The notes under the pieces were generated by a model. It had not been told where the DNA came from, did no database searches, and saw only the letters and a list, made by a program, of their open reading frames with translations. Shown here in pieces: positions 44,911 through 54,901 of a DNA stretch of 64,000 bases (its first letter is position 1; every line of letters starts with the position of its first letter). The stretch comes from Gammaproteobacteria bacterium (lineage in GTDB: Bacteria > Pseudomonadota > Gammaproteobacteria > JADZEE01). Both the position numbers and the translations under genes were made by a program. Where the stretch lies: NCBI GenBank assembly GCA_020850735.1, contig JADZEE010000009.1, forward strand, positions 38,977 to 102,976, given 5' to 3'.

Positions 44911-45404
44911 GACTCGCCCGCGCCTGTCATCACAACTGGTCGCATATCGATTACCTCGCCGTCGAAACTCTCCCACAGCTGCGCGAATGTGCGCCCGCTT
45001 TCAGGGTGGCGCTCACTGCCGGCCAGCTCCGCGAGCGGCCGCAGCACGAAGGCATAGCGGACGATGTCCTCGCGCGGCACGTCCATGCCTTCATGGCACA
45101 CGAGGTCATCGTACAGCAACAGGTCCAGATCGAGACTGCGCGGCACGAACCGCGATCCGCCGCGGGTGCGGCCGTGGTCGCTTTCGATGGCGTGCAGCGC
45201 GCCGACCAGCTCCGACGGCGCGAGATCGGTGTCGAAAGCAACGACCAGGTTGTAGAAATCGTCGCCATCCATGTCGACCGCCGGCGTTTCGTAAACGGTG
45301 GAAACACGCAGCCCGCGAAAGCTTCGACGCAGCGTCTTCAGAACGCCGCGCACGTTGGCTTCGCGATCCACGTTGCTGCCGACGCTGACGTACGCGCGCG
45401 CCAT
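44907..45404 (-). CDS. folK: 2-amino-4-hydroxy-6-hydroxymethyldihydropteridine pyrophosphokinase
   Basis: A 165-residue folate synthesis enzyme with the HPPK motif FVPRSLDLDLLLYDD and the N-terminal YVSVGSNVDREANV. It transfers pyrophosphate from ATP to the pterin. It follows folB by one base when the ATG at 45404 is used; a GTG five codons upstream (45419) would overlap folB. The previous pathway enzyme is encoded directly upstream. Confidence 0.93.
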   Translation of the reverse strand: MARAYVSVGSNVDREANVRGVLKTLRRSFRGLRVSTVYETPAVDMDGDDFYNLVVAFDTDLAPSELVGALHAIESDHGRTRGGSRFVPRSLDLDLLLYDDLVCHEGMDVPREDIVRYAFVLRPLAELAGSERHPESGRTFAQLWESFDGEVIDMRPVVMTGAGES

Positions 45405-45405
45405 C

Positions 45406-45762
45406 TCACTCACGCTCACCGCGTTCGATCATGACGCCGACGTCGCGCACTCCGCGCACGGCGCCCTGCTTGTTGATGCGCAGCCGCAGCCACGGAATCG
45501 AAAATTCCTCGCGCAGCAGCGTCGCGAGGCGCTCGGCCAGCGTTTCGACGAGCTGGAAGTGGTTGGTCTCGGTATAGGCGATGACCCGCTTGGTCACCGC
45601 CTTGTAATCGAGGGTGTCGGCGATGTCGTCGGAGGTTGCCGCGGGACGAATGTCCGTGCCCATCTCGAGGTCGATCACCAGCGTCTGCCTGACCTGGCGC
45701 TCCCAGGCGTACACGCCGATGATCGTCTCGATGCGCAGATCCGTGATGTAGACGATGTCCAT
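45406..45762 (-). CDS. folB: Dihydroneopterin aldolase
   Basis: A 118-residue protein. It begins MDIVYITDLRIETIIGVYAWER, the typical FolB N-terminus, with a central DTLDYKAVTKRV and a C-terminal RINKQGAVRGVRDVGV. It cleaves dihydroneopterin to 6-hydroxymethyl-dihydropterin and glycolaldehyde. It is divergent from plsY with 99 bp between starts, and is followed by folK, the next step of the pathway. Confidence 0.95.
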   Translation of the reverse strand: MDIVYITDLRIETIIGVYAWERQVRQTLVIDLEMGTDIRPAATSDDIADTLDYKAVTKRVIAYTETNHFQLVETLAERLATLLREEFSIPWLRLRINKQGAVRGVRDVGVMIERGERE

Positions 45763-45861
45763 ACGCAGAGCCGGGCGATCCTGGCAGGCGCCGGCAGGTT
45801 AGCACACGCCGGGAGCGCCCGCAGCGGCTGCGCTTGACCGGCCCGCGCCGCCGGCATTCCA

Positions 45862-46485
45862 ATGCTCGTCATGGGCCCCGTGATTGCGCTCGTTGCGCTC
45901 GCCTACCTGTCCGGATCGCTGTCGTCGGCCGTGCTCGTGTGCCGCCTGCTGCACCAGGGCGATCCGCGCGAGGTCGGTTCACGCAATCCGGGTGCCACCA
46001 ACGTGCTGCGCCACTTCGGCCGTGGCGCGGCGGCGCTGACGCTGGCGGGCGATGTGCTCAAGGGCTACGCACCGGTGCTGCTCGGCGCGTGGCTGGGGCT
46101 GGACCAGAGCGTGCTCACCCTGATCGGCGCGGCCGCGTTTCTGGGCCACCTGTACCCGGTGTTTTTCGGCTTTCGCGGCGGCAAGGGCGTTGCGACCTAC
46201 ACCGGCGCCCTGTTCGGCATCGACTGGGCCATCGGGGTCACCTTCGTCGCCGTGTGGGTGGTGATGGCGGCGCTGTTCCGCTACTCGTCCCTGTCCGGCC
46301 TCGTCGCCGCCGCCGCCAGTCCGTTCGCCGCGGCGGTACTCGGCATGCCGCCCGCGGGCATCGCCGGCGTGAGCGCGATGGTCGTGCTGCTGGTGTGGCG
46401 CCACCGGGACAATATCCGCAACCTGCTCGCCGGCCGCGAATCCAAGCTCGGAACGCACGGACGACGCGGCGCGGTCAGGCGGTGA
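45862..46485 (+). CDS. plsY: Acyl-phosphate glycerol-3-phosphate acyltransferase
   Basis: A 207-residue integral membrane enzyme. Conserved loops: [27 protein letters not shown], and [20 protein letters not shown]. It starts phospholipid synthesis by acylating G3P from acyl-phosphate. Start at ATG 45862; Met4 is possible too. It is convergent with tsaD and overlaps its end by 11 bp. Confidence 0.95.
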   Translation: MLVMGPVIALVALAYLSGSLSSAVLVCRLLHQGDPREVGSRNPGATNVLRHFGRGAAALTLAGDVLKGYAPVLLGAWLGLDQSVLTLIGAAAFLGHLYPVFFGFRGGKGVATYTGALFGIDWAIGVTFVAVWVVMAALFRYSSLSGLVAAAASPFAAAVLGMPPAGIAGVSAMVVLLVWRHRDNIRNLLAGRESKLGTHGRRGAVRR

Positions 46486-47494
46486 TCGCGGGCAGGGTTT
46501 CGAGCGGCCAACGCGCACGGGCCTCGATACCCAGTCCGCCGTGCTCGCCGGCTGCGAGGCGCCGATAGCCCGCATAAGCGATCATGGCGCCGTTGTCGGT
46601 GCAGAACTCGGGTCGCGGGTAGTACACCGCGGCGTCCATGCCGGCGGCCATCTCGTCGAGACGCTCGCGCAGCAAGCGGTTCGCACTGACACCTCCCGCA
46701 GCGACGAGCCGCTTCAGCCCGGTCTGGGTCAGCGCCCGCCGGCACTTGATGACCAGCGTATCCACCACGGCGACGGCGAAACCCGCCGCGATGTCGGCGC
46801 GTGTCTGCGGTCCGTCGCCCGCCGCGCCCACAGTCAGCGCCACCTGGGTCTTCAGGCCGCTGAAGCTGAAATCGAGCCCGGGGCGCTGGGTCATGGGACG
46901 CGCGAAAACATAGCGCCCGGCGCGCCCGGTCGCGGCCAGGCGCTCGACGGCCGGCCCGCCCGGATAGCCCAGACCGAGGAGCTTGGCGGTCTTATCGAAG
47001 GCCTCCCCGGCGGCATCGTCCAGCGATTCGCCGAGCATCCGGTAGCGGCCCACGCCGTCGACCCGGACGAGTTGGGTATGCCCGCCGGACACGAGCAGCG
47101 CGATGAACGGAAACTCCGGGGCCGGTGATTCCAGCAGCGGCGCCAGCAGATGCGCCTCCATGTGATGCACGCCCAGCGCCGGAACGCCGAGGCCGTAGGC
47201 CAGGGCGCGCCCGACCGCGGCACCGACCAGCAGCGCCCCGACCAGACCCGGCCCGGCCGTATAGGCGACGGCGTCGATGTCCGCCACCGCGCGGCCGCAG
47301 CCGGCGAGCAGATCGCGCACCATGGGAACGATCCGGCGGACGTGGTCGCGGGAGGCGATTTCGGGCACGACACCGCCGTAGGGGGCGTGCAGCGCGACCT
47401 GACTGAACAGGCGGTGGCCGAGCAGACCGTCCCCGCCGTCGTACAGGGCGACGCCGGTTTCGTCACAGGAGCTCTCCACGCCCAGGACCAGCAT
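46475..47494 (-). CDS. tsaD: tRNA N6-adenosine threonylcarbamoyltransferase TsaD
   Basis: A 339-residue ASKHA-family enzyme of the t6A37 pathway. N-terminal [18 protein letters not shown], the metal motif HHMEAH, and the C-terminal [13 protein letters not shown] and [13 protein letters not shown] are intact. It is divergent from rpsU, the standard gammaproteobacterial arrangement. The start ATG at 47494 is the family start. Confidence 0.97.
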   Translation of the reverse strand: MLVLGVESSCDETGVALYDGGDGLLGHRLFSQVALHAPYGGVVPEIASRDHVRRIVPMVRDLLAGCGRAVADIDAVAYTAGPGLVGALLVGAAVGRALAYGLGVPALGVHHMEAHLLAPLLESPAPEFPFIALLVSGGHTQLVRVDGVGRYRMLGESLDDAAGEAFDKTAKLLGLGYPGGPAVERLAATGRAGRYVFARPMTQRPGLDFSFSGLKTQVALTVGAAGDGPQTRADIAAGFAVAVVDTLVIKCRRALTQTGLKRLVAAGGVSANRLLRERLDEMAAGMDAAVYYPRPEFCTDNGAMIAYAGYRRLAAGEHGGLGIEARARWPLETLPAITA

Positions 47495-47510
47495 GTCAGT
47501 GTGGGGCGCT

Positions 47511-47539
47511 TTGCAATCGGCCACGCGCGTCCATACAAT
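47511..47539 (+). promoter_or_regulatory. Sigma-70 promoter for rpsU operon
   Basis: TTGCAA, a 17-bp spacer and TACAAT, about 63 bp upstream of rpsU in the gap between divergent tsaD and rpsU. Spacing is ideal. Confidence 0.7.
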
Positions 47540-47601
47540 GGCCGCCCTTTGGCCGCGCTTGCGGTTTGACCGGGTACATCATCGGGAGAGTCGGAAACAC
47601 C

Positions 47602-47817
47602 ATGCCGAGTGTGAAAGTTCGCGAGAACGAGCCCTTCGACGTCGCCCTGCGGCGCTTCAAGCGTGCCTGTGAGAAAGCCGGCGTCCTCGCCGAGGTCCAC
47701 CGGCGGGAATACTACGAGAAGCCGACCCAGGTACGGAAGCGCAAGGCCGCAGCCGCCGTGAAGCGGTGGCAGAAAAAGCTCGCACGGATGCAGATGCGCT
47801 TCCAGCGCACCCACTGA
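47602..47817 (+). CDS. rpsU: 30S ribosomal protein S21
   Basis: A 71-residue basic protein. It starts [20 protein letters not shown], and ends in a lysine/arginine-rich helix ([20 protein letters not shown]). A ribosome-binding site GGGAGAG lies upstream. It is the first gene of the macromolecular synthesis operon here: rpsU, yqeY, dnaG, rpoD. Confidence 0.97.
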   Translation: MPSVKVRENEPFDVALRRFKRACEKAGVLAEVHRREYYEKPTQVRKRKAAAAVKRWQKKLARMQMRFQRTH

Positions 47818-47842
47818 CGCCTCCCCCCTTGCCCCGCTCCCC

Positions 47843-48289
47843 GTGTCGTCCCTGAAGGAGCGAATCAGTGCCGATGTAACGGGCGCTCTCAAAGGCGGCG
47901 ACAAAGCGCGTGTCGGCGCCCTGCGCCTGGTGCTCGCGGCCATCAAGCAGCGGGAAGTCGACGAGCGGGTTCAGCTCGGCGATGCCGACATTCTTGCCGT
48001 GCTCGAGCGGCTCGCCAAGCAGCGGCGGGAATCCATCGAGCAGTTCGCACGGGCCGGGCGCGGGGACCTCGTCGCCCAGGAGACCTTCGAGCTGGATCTG
48101 ATCACGAGCTACCTGCCCGAACCGCTGCCGCCGGCCGCGCTCGAAGCGGCCGTGACCGATGCCATCGCCGCGATCGGCGCCACCTCGATCAAGGACATGG
48201 GCAAGGTCATGGCCCTGCTCAAGGGGTCCCTGCAGGGCCGCGCGGACATGACCACGGTCAGCGCTCTGGTCAAGAGCCGGCTCGGCTGA
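47843..48289 (+). CDS. GatB/YqeY domain-containing protein
   Basis: A 148-residue YqeY protein. It contains a helical tail similar to the tRNA-binding C-terminal domain of GatB (VALRLVLAAIKQREVDER-like segment; LITSYLPEPLPP; TSIKDMGKVMALLKG). Its cellular role is not settled. GTG start 25 bp after rpsU, a common arrangement in gammaproteobacteria. Confidence 0.93.
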   Translation: MSSLKERISADVTGALKGGDKARVGALRLVLAAIKQREVDERVQLGDADILAVLERLAKQRRESIEQFARAGRGDLVAQETFELDLITSYLPEPLPPAALEAAVTDAIAAIGATSIKDMGKVMALLKGSLQGRADMTTVSALVKSRLG

Positions 48290-48311
48290 GCGCGACCCGC
48301 CCGCGCGCGGC

Positions 48312-48317
48312 TATACT
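48312..48317 (+). promoter_or_regulatory. Candidate -10 element upstream of dnaG
   Basis: TATACT, 74 bp before dnaG, in the 101-bp gap after yqeY. There is no clear -35, so this is only a possible internal promoter. Confidence 0.25.
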
Positions 48318-48390
48318 TTCGCCAAGCGCGCCGCTCCGGCACCGCCGGCGCGCGGCGACCGCAGAGGACCGCTAGACTCACCGGGCGTTC

Positions 48391-50124
48391 GTGGCAGGCC
48401 AGATCCCCAGGCAGTTCATCGACGATCTGCTCGCTCGCGCCGACATCGTCGACGTCATCGAGCAGTACGTGCCACTGCGCAAGGCGGGGCACGAGTGGAA
48501 AGCCCTGTGCCCGTTCCACAACGAGAAAACGCCGTCGTTCACGGTGAGCCCGCAAAAGCAGTTCTACTACTGCTTCGGCTGCGGCGCCTCCGGCTCGGCG
48601 ATCGGGTTCCTGATGGAACACGCGCACATGGACTTTCCCGAGGCAGTCGCCGAATTGGCTGGACGTGTCGGCCTCGCCGTACCGGCCGGGGACGAGGGCG
48701 ATGGCCGGCCGCGCGCGAATCTCGCCCCGTTGTACGACGCGCTCGCCGAGAGCCAGCGCTGGTTCGCGCGCCAGTTGCGCGAGCATCCCCAGGGCCAGCG
48801 GGCCATCGACTACCTCAAGGGACGCGGGCTGACCGGCGAGATCGCGGCGACTTTCGGCATCGGCTACGCCCCGCCCGGCTGGGACAACCTGCTGCGCGCG
48901 CTCGGCAGCCAGCCTGAGTCTGCCGCCCGACTGGCCGACGCCGGCCTGCTGATCCCGCGCAGCGGCGGCCACTACGACCGCTTCCGCGACCGCATCATGT
49001 TCCCCATCCACGATCAGCGCGGGCGCGTCGTCGGCTTCGGCGGGCGGGTGCTCGGCGACGAGGAACCGAAGTATCTGAACTCGCCGGAAACACCCGTTTT
49101 CCACAAGGGCCACGAGCTGTACGGCCTGTATCAGGCCCGGCGTGCGGAACCGGCGCTGGCGCAGCTGATCGTGGTCGAGGGTTACATGGACGTGGTGGCG
49201 CTGGCCCAGCACGGCGTCGGCAATGCCGTCGCCACGCTCGGCACCGCCACCACGCGCGAGCATCTCGAGCGCGTGTTTCGGGTGGTCTCCGACGTGGTGT
49301 TCTGTTTCGACGGCGACACCGCCGGACGGCGCGCCGCGTGGCGAGCCCTCGAAGCTGCGCTGCCGTTGCTGCACGATGGTCGCAGCGTCGGCTTCCTGTT
49401 CATGCCCCAGGGCGAGGATCCGGACTCGCTGGTGCGCCGGCAGGGCCCGGCGCTGTTCACCGATCGCAATGCCGCGGTGCCGCTGGCCGAGTACATGTTC
49501 GAGCGTCTCGCCGCGCAAGTGAACCTGGCCACGGTCGACGGCCGCAGCCGCCTGGTCGAGCTCGCGCGGCCGTTGATCGAGCAGCTGCCGTCCGTCGCCG
49601 CACGCCAGCCACTGGCGGAGCGCCTGGGCGATCTGACCGGTTTTCGTCCCGATCCGCGACCTGGCGGCCGGCCGTGCAGCGTGCCGACCCGGCCGCAGGT
49701 ACGTGAGCGCTCACTCGTGCGCACCGCCATTACTCTGCTGCTGCACCGCCCCGATCTCGCGGCCACCGCACCACCGGCCGCGGAGCTGCGCGGCGCCGGG
49801 CTGCCGGGGCTCGAGCTGCTGACGGAGCTGATCGAATTCGCGCGCGGCCGGCCGCAGGTCAGTGGCGGCGTGCTGCTCGAGCACTGGCGCGATTCGCCCC
49901 ACGGCGAGCACCTCACCCGGCTGCTCGGCAGCGCGCCGGAGATCCCGGCCGACGGCTACGCCGCCGAGTTCGCGGGGGCCCTGGAAAAGCTTCGCGCGCT
50001 CGCGCTGAAAGTAGCGCAAAAACAAGTCGTTACAAATGCCCGCCCGAGTGAGCTCAGCGACCGTGAGAAGGCGGAACTCCGGGCACGTTTTGGCGGTCGC
50101 AAGGAGGACCCACCGAGCGCCTGA
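48391..50124 (+). CDS. dnaG: DNA primase
   Basis: A 577-residue primase. The zinc domain is CPFHNEKTPSF...YYCFGCGASG (Cys-His-Cys-Cys). The catalytic core has IVVEGYMDVVAL and FDGDTAGRRAAWRALE (TOPRIM). The C-terminal helicase-binding domain covers about 440-577. The start is GTG at 48391, since the family N-terminus (GQIPRQFIDDLLARADIVDV) begins immediately. It synthesises RNA primers for lagging-strand replication. Confidence 0.97.
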   Translation: MAGQIPRQFIDDLLARADIVDVIEQYVPLRKAGHEWKALCPFHNEKTPSFTVSPQKQFYYCFGCGASGSAIGFLMEHAHMDFPEAVAELAGRVGLAVPAGDEGDGRPRANLAPLYDALAESQRWFARQLREHPQGQRAIDYLKGRGLTGEIAATFGIGYAPPGWDNLLRALGSQPESAARLADAGLLIPRSGGHYDRFRDRIMFPIHDQRGRVVGFGGRVLGDEEPKYLNSPETPVFHKGHELYGLYQARRAEPALAQLIVVEGYMDVVALAQHGVGNAVATLGTATTREHLERVFRVVSDVVFCFDGDTAGRRAAWRALEAALPLLHDGRSVGFLFMPQGEDPDSLVRRQGPALFTDRNAAVPLAEYMFERLAAQVNLATVDGRSRLVELARPLIEQLPSVAARQPLAERLGDLTGFRPDPRPGGRPCSVPTRPQVRERSLVRTAITLLLHRPDLAATAPPAAELRGAGLPGLELLTELIEFARGRPQVSGGVLLEHWRDSPHGEHLTRLLGSAPEIPADGYAAEFAGALEKLRALALKVAQKQVVTNARPSELSDREKAELRARFGGRKEDPPSA

Positions 50125-50148
50125 ACTGGCGACAGGGTGATTATCTGC

Positions 50149-50154
50149 TATAAA
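50149..50154 (+). promoter_or_regulatory. Candidate -10 element of rpoD promoter
   Basis: TATAAA (in CTATAAAAT), 98 bp upstream of the rpoD start, preceded at 17 bp by the weak -35 CTGGCG. It suggests independent expression of rpoD within the operon. Confidence 0.45.
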
Positions 50155-50251
50155 ATGTTGAGTTTGTTTGCGTCCCGCGCGCGTTTCCCGGCCCTGCATG
50201 CGGGACGGGTTCGTCCAGACCAGGTTTTTGAATCAAGGGTATCGATCGCCA

Positions 50252-52114
<1,863 letters not shown>

Positions 52115-52142
52115 ACGCAGCCAGTGCCCGCACGATGAACTA

Positions 52143-52165
52143 CGCGGCCTGCGGGCCGCGTTTTT
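52143..52165 (+). terminator. Rho-independent terminator of rpoD operon
   Basis: A 7-bp perfect stem CGCGGCC, loop TGCG, GGCCGCG, followed by TTTTT. It lies 28 bp after the rpoD stop and before the tRNA gene. Confidence 0.9.
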
Positions 52166-52212
52166 CTTCCGCTCCGCGTGTTGCGCGTGAGACGCTGACT
52201 CGCGGGCGTTGG

Positions 52213-52218
52213 TAGAAT
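52213..52218 (+). promoter_or_regulatory. Candidate -10 of the tRNA gene
   Basis: TAGAAT nine bases before the tRNA 5' end. No good -35 at 17 bp spacing is visible. Confidence 0.35.
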
Positions 52219-52227
52219 GCCGGCTGC

Positions 52228-52304
<77 letters not shown>

Positions 52305-52380
52305 GATTATTCAAACACTTACGCCAACTCATCACTGCCGCTCCGCACACCGTGCGGGGGTCTTGCGGGACTCGGCGGCG

Positions 52381-52548
52381 CTAATGCGTCGCGGTACCGC
52401 TGATCACGATCAGCGCCGGCGCCTCCGGCACCAGCTCACACACCCGCTCCGCGGCGTCGAGCAATTGCCCGATCTCGCGGTACGAATAGTGGGTGGTAAT
52501 CCGCCCGGAGCGATGTCCCAGAAGATCCTGTCGATCCTCGAAGGACAC
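52381..52548 (-). pseudogene. Tyrosine recombinase (phage integrase) C-terminal remnant
   Basis: About 55 codons of an integrase C-terminus. The catalytic end reads SFEDRQDLLGHRSGRITTH (catalytic His, Arg) followed by YSYREIGQLLDAAERVCE, with the tyrosine nucleophile in THYS. Upstream in the same frame the similarity stops abruptly near 52548, and no intact N-terminal or central domain is present. It lies 77 bp after the tRNA 3' end, facing it, as integrases of tRNA-inserted islands often do. I take it as a relic of an integrated element. Confidence 0.75.
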
Positions 52549-52674
52549 CCAACATCCAACAAGACCTCCGTCACCTGTTAAGACCTTGACCGTAGTAGAT
52601 GAAACCATGCCCGCGCGCAGTGGAAGTCTTCCCGCGATAGTCATCGCACATCAGTCGGATATGGACTCAAGAGA
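52549..52674. other. Non-coding remnant DNA after the integrase fragment
   Basis: About 126 bp between the integrase remnant and the DUF2269 gene. Its base composition is more AT-rich than the surroundings. I see no gene, tRNA duplication or clear repeat in it. Confidence 0.5.
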
Positions 52675-53154
52675 CTATGGGGCACCCAATACGGGCTTAG
52701 CCACCATCAACCAGTAAACGACCAGCAAGGCCGTGAACGCCGGCCAACCCAGCCAGAACCACCGGCGCATGTAGCGATGGTACTGGGCCGGCAGGGGCTT
52801 GTCGGACGCGACTGCCGCCTGCGCCAGGTGCCGGCACCGGATCTGCAGCCAGACTACCGGCGCCCAGCACGCGAAGGTGATGACGTACAGCACATAGGTC
52901 GCGACCAGCCACGGCGCGAGCGCGTCGTAGCCTGCCATGTACACGAGCAGGAACCCGGTCACAGGCTGCACGACGCCCGAGGTGCCGGTGAACACCCAGT
53001 CCACCCACACGACGTTCTTGAGCGTGCTGGCGATGGCGTGTACGTCGCCACGCCTGTGCGTCAGCCACATGTGCAGCGCCGTGCCGAGCCCCGTGCCGAA
53101 CAGCACCGTGGCGCTGACGATGTGGAGCCACTTGACGAGCAAGTAAGTGCTCAT
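52675..53154 (-). CDS. DUF2269 family integral membrane protein
   Basis: A 159-residue protein with four hydrophobic segments. It opens MSTYLLVKWLHIVSATVLFG, the typical DUF2269 start with the WLHI histidine, followed by GTGLGTALHMWLTHRRGD. The C-terminus is VYWLMVAKPVL. DUF2269 proteins are uncharacterised; membrane histidines could bind haem or metal. Its start overlaps the stop of the SDR-DoxX gene by 4 bp. Confidence 0.88.
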   Translation of the reverse strand: MSTYLLVKWLHIVSATVLFGTGLGTALHMWLTHRRGDVHAIASTLKNVVWVDWVFTGTSGVVQPVTGFLLVYMAGYDALAPWLVATYVLYVITFACWAPVVWLQIRCRHLAQAAVASDKPLPAQYHRYMRRWFWLGWPAFTALLVVYWLMVAKPVLGAP

Positions 53155-54437
53155 CGGTCGGGCTCGATGGCCATCCACACTCCGACGGCCGCGAGGACGG
53201 GCAGGTTCTTGAGCAAGGGTCCGAACAGGTTCATCCACAGCGCCGGTATGGCGAGCGTCAGCGCGATCGTGTAGCCGGCGACGAGCGCGATCTGGATGGT
53301 GCCGAGGACGGCGGGGCGCCAACCGTACAGGACGAGTACGCCGATTGCCAGGTCGAGCAGGCTGAATGCCGTTCCCGCTGCAGCCGCGAGCTCTCCGAGT
53401 CCGAGAAGCCTTCCGGTCTCGGCAACCAGGACGGGTGAGGCAAACAGGCCCGCGATCCCCGATCCGATCCACAACGCGCCGAGCGAGAGGCGCAGCAGCG
53501 GCCGCAGGAACACCAGCCGCGCGTGCCAGCGGTCCTGCACTTCCGCAGGGCGCGTGGCGAGCCACTGCGCCATGGGTCGTGGCTGGATGCCGGTCACGGC
53601 CGCCGCATCCTCACCACCACCTGCATTGCCGTATTCGAGCTGCTCTAGCGCGCTGGTGTTGAACGAGGTCGCGCCGATCAGGTCTCCAATACGGCAGGCT
53701 GCGGCAACCAAGGCGCGCGGGACGTGCACGATCCGCGCAGCCCCGAAACCCAGCCACGCACGCCAAGCGATCAGGATTGCTTCCAACGTCAAGACCTCGG
53801 GCCCCACCGGTTCCAGTGTTACGCGCGCGATCTGAGGGCGCTCGATCAGCTTGACGGCCTGCGCGGCGAGATCGTTGACGTGCAGTGGCTGGAACGGCTG
53901 GTCGCCATCTCCCACCACGGGCACGATGACCGGAAATCCGGCCAGCCCCCGAAGCAGACTCGTGCCTCCGAACGAACCTGCCCCGTATACGAGCGAGGGC
54001 CGCAGCACCACCCAGTCGAGATCGAGCGCGCGCAGGGCCTCCTCGCCGCGGTGCTTACTCGTCGCGTAGCGAGTTCCCGCTGCGGGATCGGCGCTGACCG
54101 CGGAGATCTGAATCACGCGCCGGACGCCCGTTCTCGCGCAGGCTTCGAACAGCGCCCGCGGCGCGAGATGGTGGATGGCCTCGATGTCCTGCAAGCCCGT
54201 GCCTTGCATGACGCCCGCGCAGTTGATGACGGCATCGATTCCCGTCAGCCGCGCTTGCCACACGTCCGAGTTGAGATCGCGGTTCATGTCGGCCCGGATG
54301 GCTCGTACTTCCGGAAACATCCGTTCGAGCCCGTCGGGCCGGCGTACCGCCGCCACCACCTCGTGCCCTGCCGAGCGCAAGGCGACGAGCAGATGTCGCC
54401 CGATGAAACCGTTGGCTCCGATCAGCAGAATGCGCAC
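53151..54437 (-). CDS. SDR family oxidoreductase fused to a DoxX-like membrane domain
   Basis: A 428-residue fusion. The N-terminal 290 residues are an atypical SDR: MRILLIGANGFIGRHLLVAL (NAD(P) site), INCAGVMQGTG, and a YATSKHRGE segment carrying Tyr/Lys. The C-terminal 130 residues hold four hydrophobic helices similar to DoxX. With the coupled DUF2269 gene this forms a two-gene membrane redox operon. Function is unknown. A perfect palindrome overlaps the predicted -35 region upstream. Confidence 0.88.
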   Translation of the reverse strand: MRILLIGANGFIGRHLLVALRSAGHEVVAAVRRPDGLERMFPEVRAIRADMNRDLNSDVWQARLTGIDAVINCAGVMQGTGLQDIEAIHHLAPRALFEACARTGVRRVIQISAVSADPAAGTRYATSKHRGEEALRALDLDWVVLRPSLVYGAGSFGGTSLLRGLAGFPVIVPVVGDGDQPFQPLHVNDLAAQAVKLIERPQIARVTLEPVGPEVLTLEAILIAWRAWLGFGAARIVHVPRALVAAACRIGDLIGATSFNTSALEQLEYGNAGGGEDAAAVTGIQPRPMAQWLATRPAEVQDRWHARLVFLRPLLRLSLGALWIGSGIAGLFASPVLVAETGRLLGLGELAAAAGTAFSLLDLAIGVLVLYGWRPAVLGTIQIALVAGYTIALTLAIPALWMNLFGPLLKNLPVLAAVGVWMAIEPDR

Positions 54438-54444
54438 GTAACGG

Positions 54445-54474
54445 ATTCTAGCGGTCTATGATGCTCGGAGCATC
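54445..54474 (-). promoter_or_regulatory. Promoter with palindromic operator upstream of SDR-DoxX operon
   Basis: On the minus strand TAGAAT (54450-54445) can serve as -10. A perfect 7-1-7 palindrome, GATGCTC-C-GAGCATC (54460-54474), covers the expected -35 position. This looks like an operator for an unidentified repressor or activator. Confidence 0.4.
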
Positions 54475-54556
54475 GACGTAATCCAGCGCCCGAACGGCCC
54501 GTGTGCTGTTGAAAGCCGGCCCGACATGCGGTGAAATCAGCAGCCGGCATCAGTGA

Positions 54557-54865
54557 AATACGCACGTTCTGCTGTTCGATCCAGGCGCCGGCGCGATGGC
54601 CAGGGAACGGCTCGGCATCATGCGCCAGACCAGTGACGGCTTCAAAATCGCCGAAAGCGATCTTGAATTGCGTGGCCCTGGGGAAGCGCTGGGCGCAAGA
54701 CAGATCGGCATGCTGCAGTTCCGCGCCGCGGACCTGGCGCGTGACCGCCTGCTGCTGAAACGCATCCCGCCCGTTGCCAATCGCATGCTGGCCGAGCAGC
54801 CTCACCAGGCAAGCAAGCTGGTGGATCGCCGGATCGGTAATTCAACTCGCTTCGCGGGTGTCTGA
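54557..54865 (+). pseudogene. recG 3' end remnant (C-terminal ~102 codons)
   Basis: An open frame with no good start encodes the C-terminus of ATP-dependent DNA helicase RecG: MARERLGIMRQTSDGFKIAE, then SDLELRGPGEALGARQIGML, QFRAADLARDRLL and a natural stop after RFAGV. RecG is normally about 690 residues, so about 85% of the gene is missing 5'. An in-frame TGA lies at 54554. It sits between the SDR operon and the low-GC island, so it marks a recombination or insertion boundary. It is not expected to be functional. Confidence 0.85.
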
Positions 54866-54901
54866 GGGGGCCCGCGACAGTTCATTCTTGCCGCTTCACC
54901 T

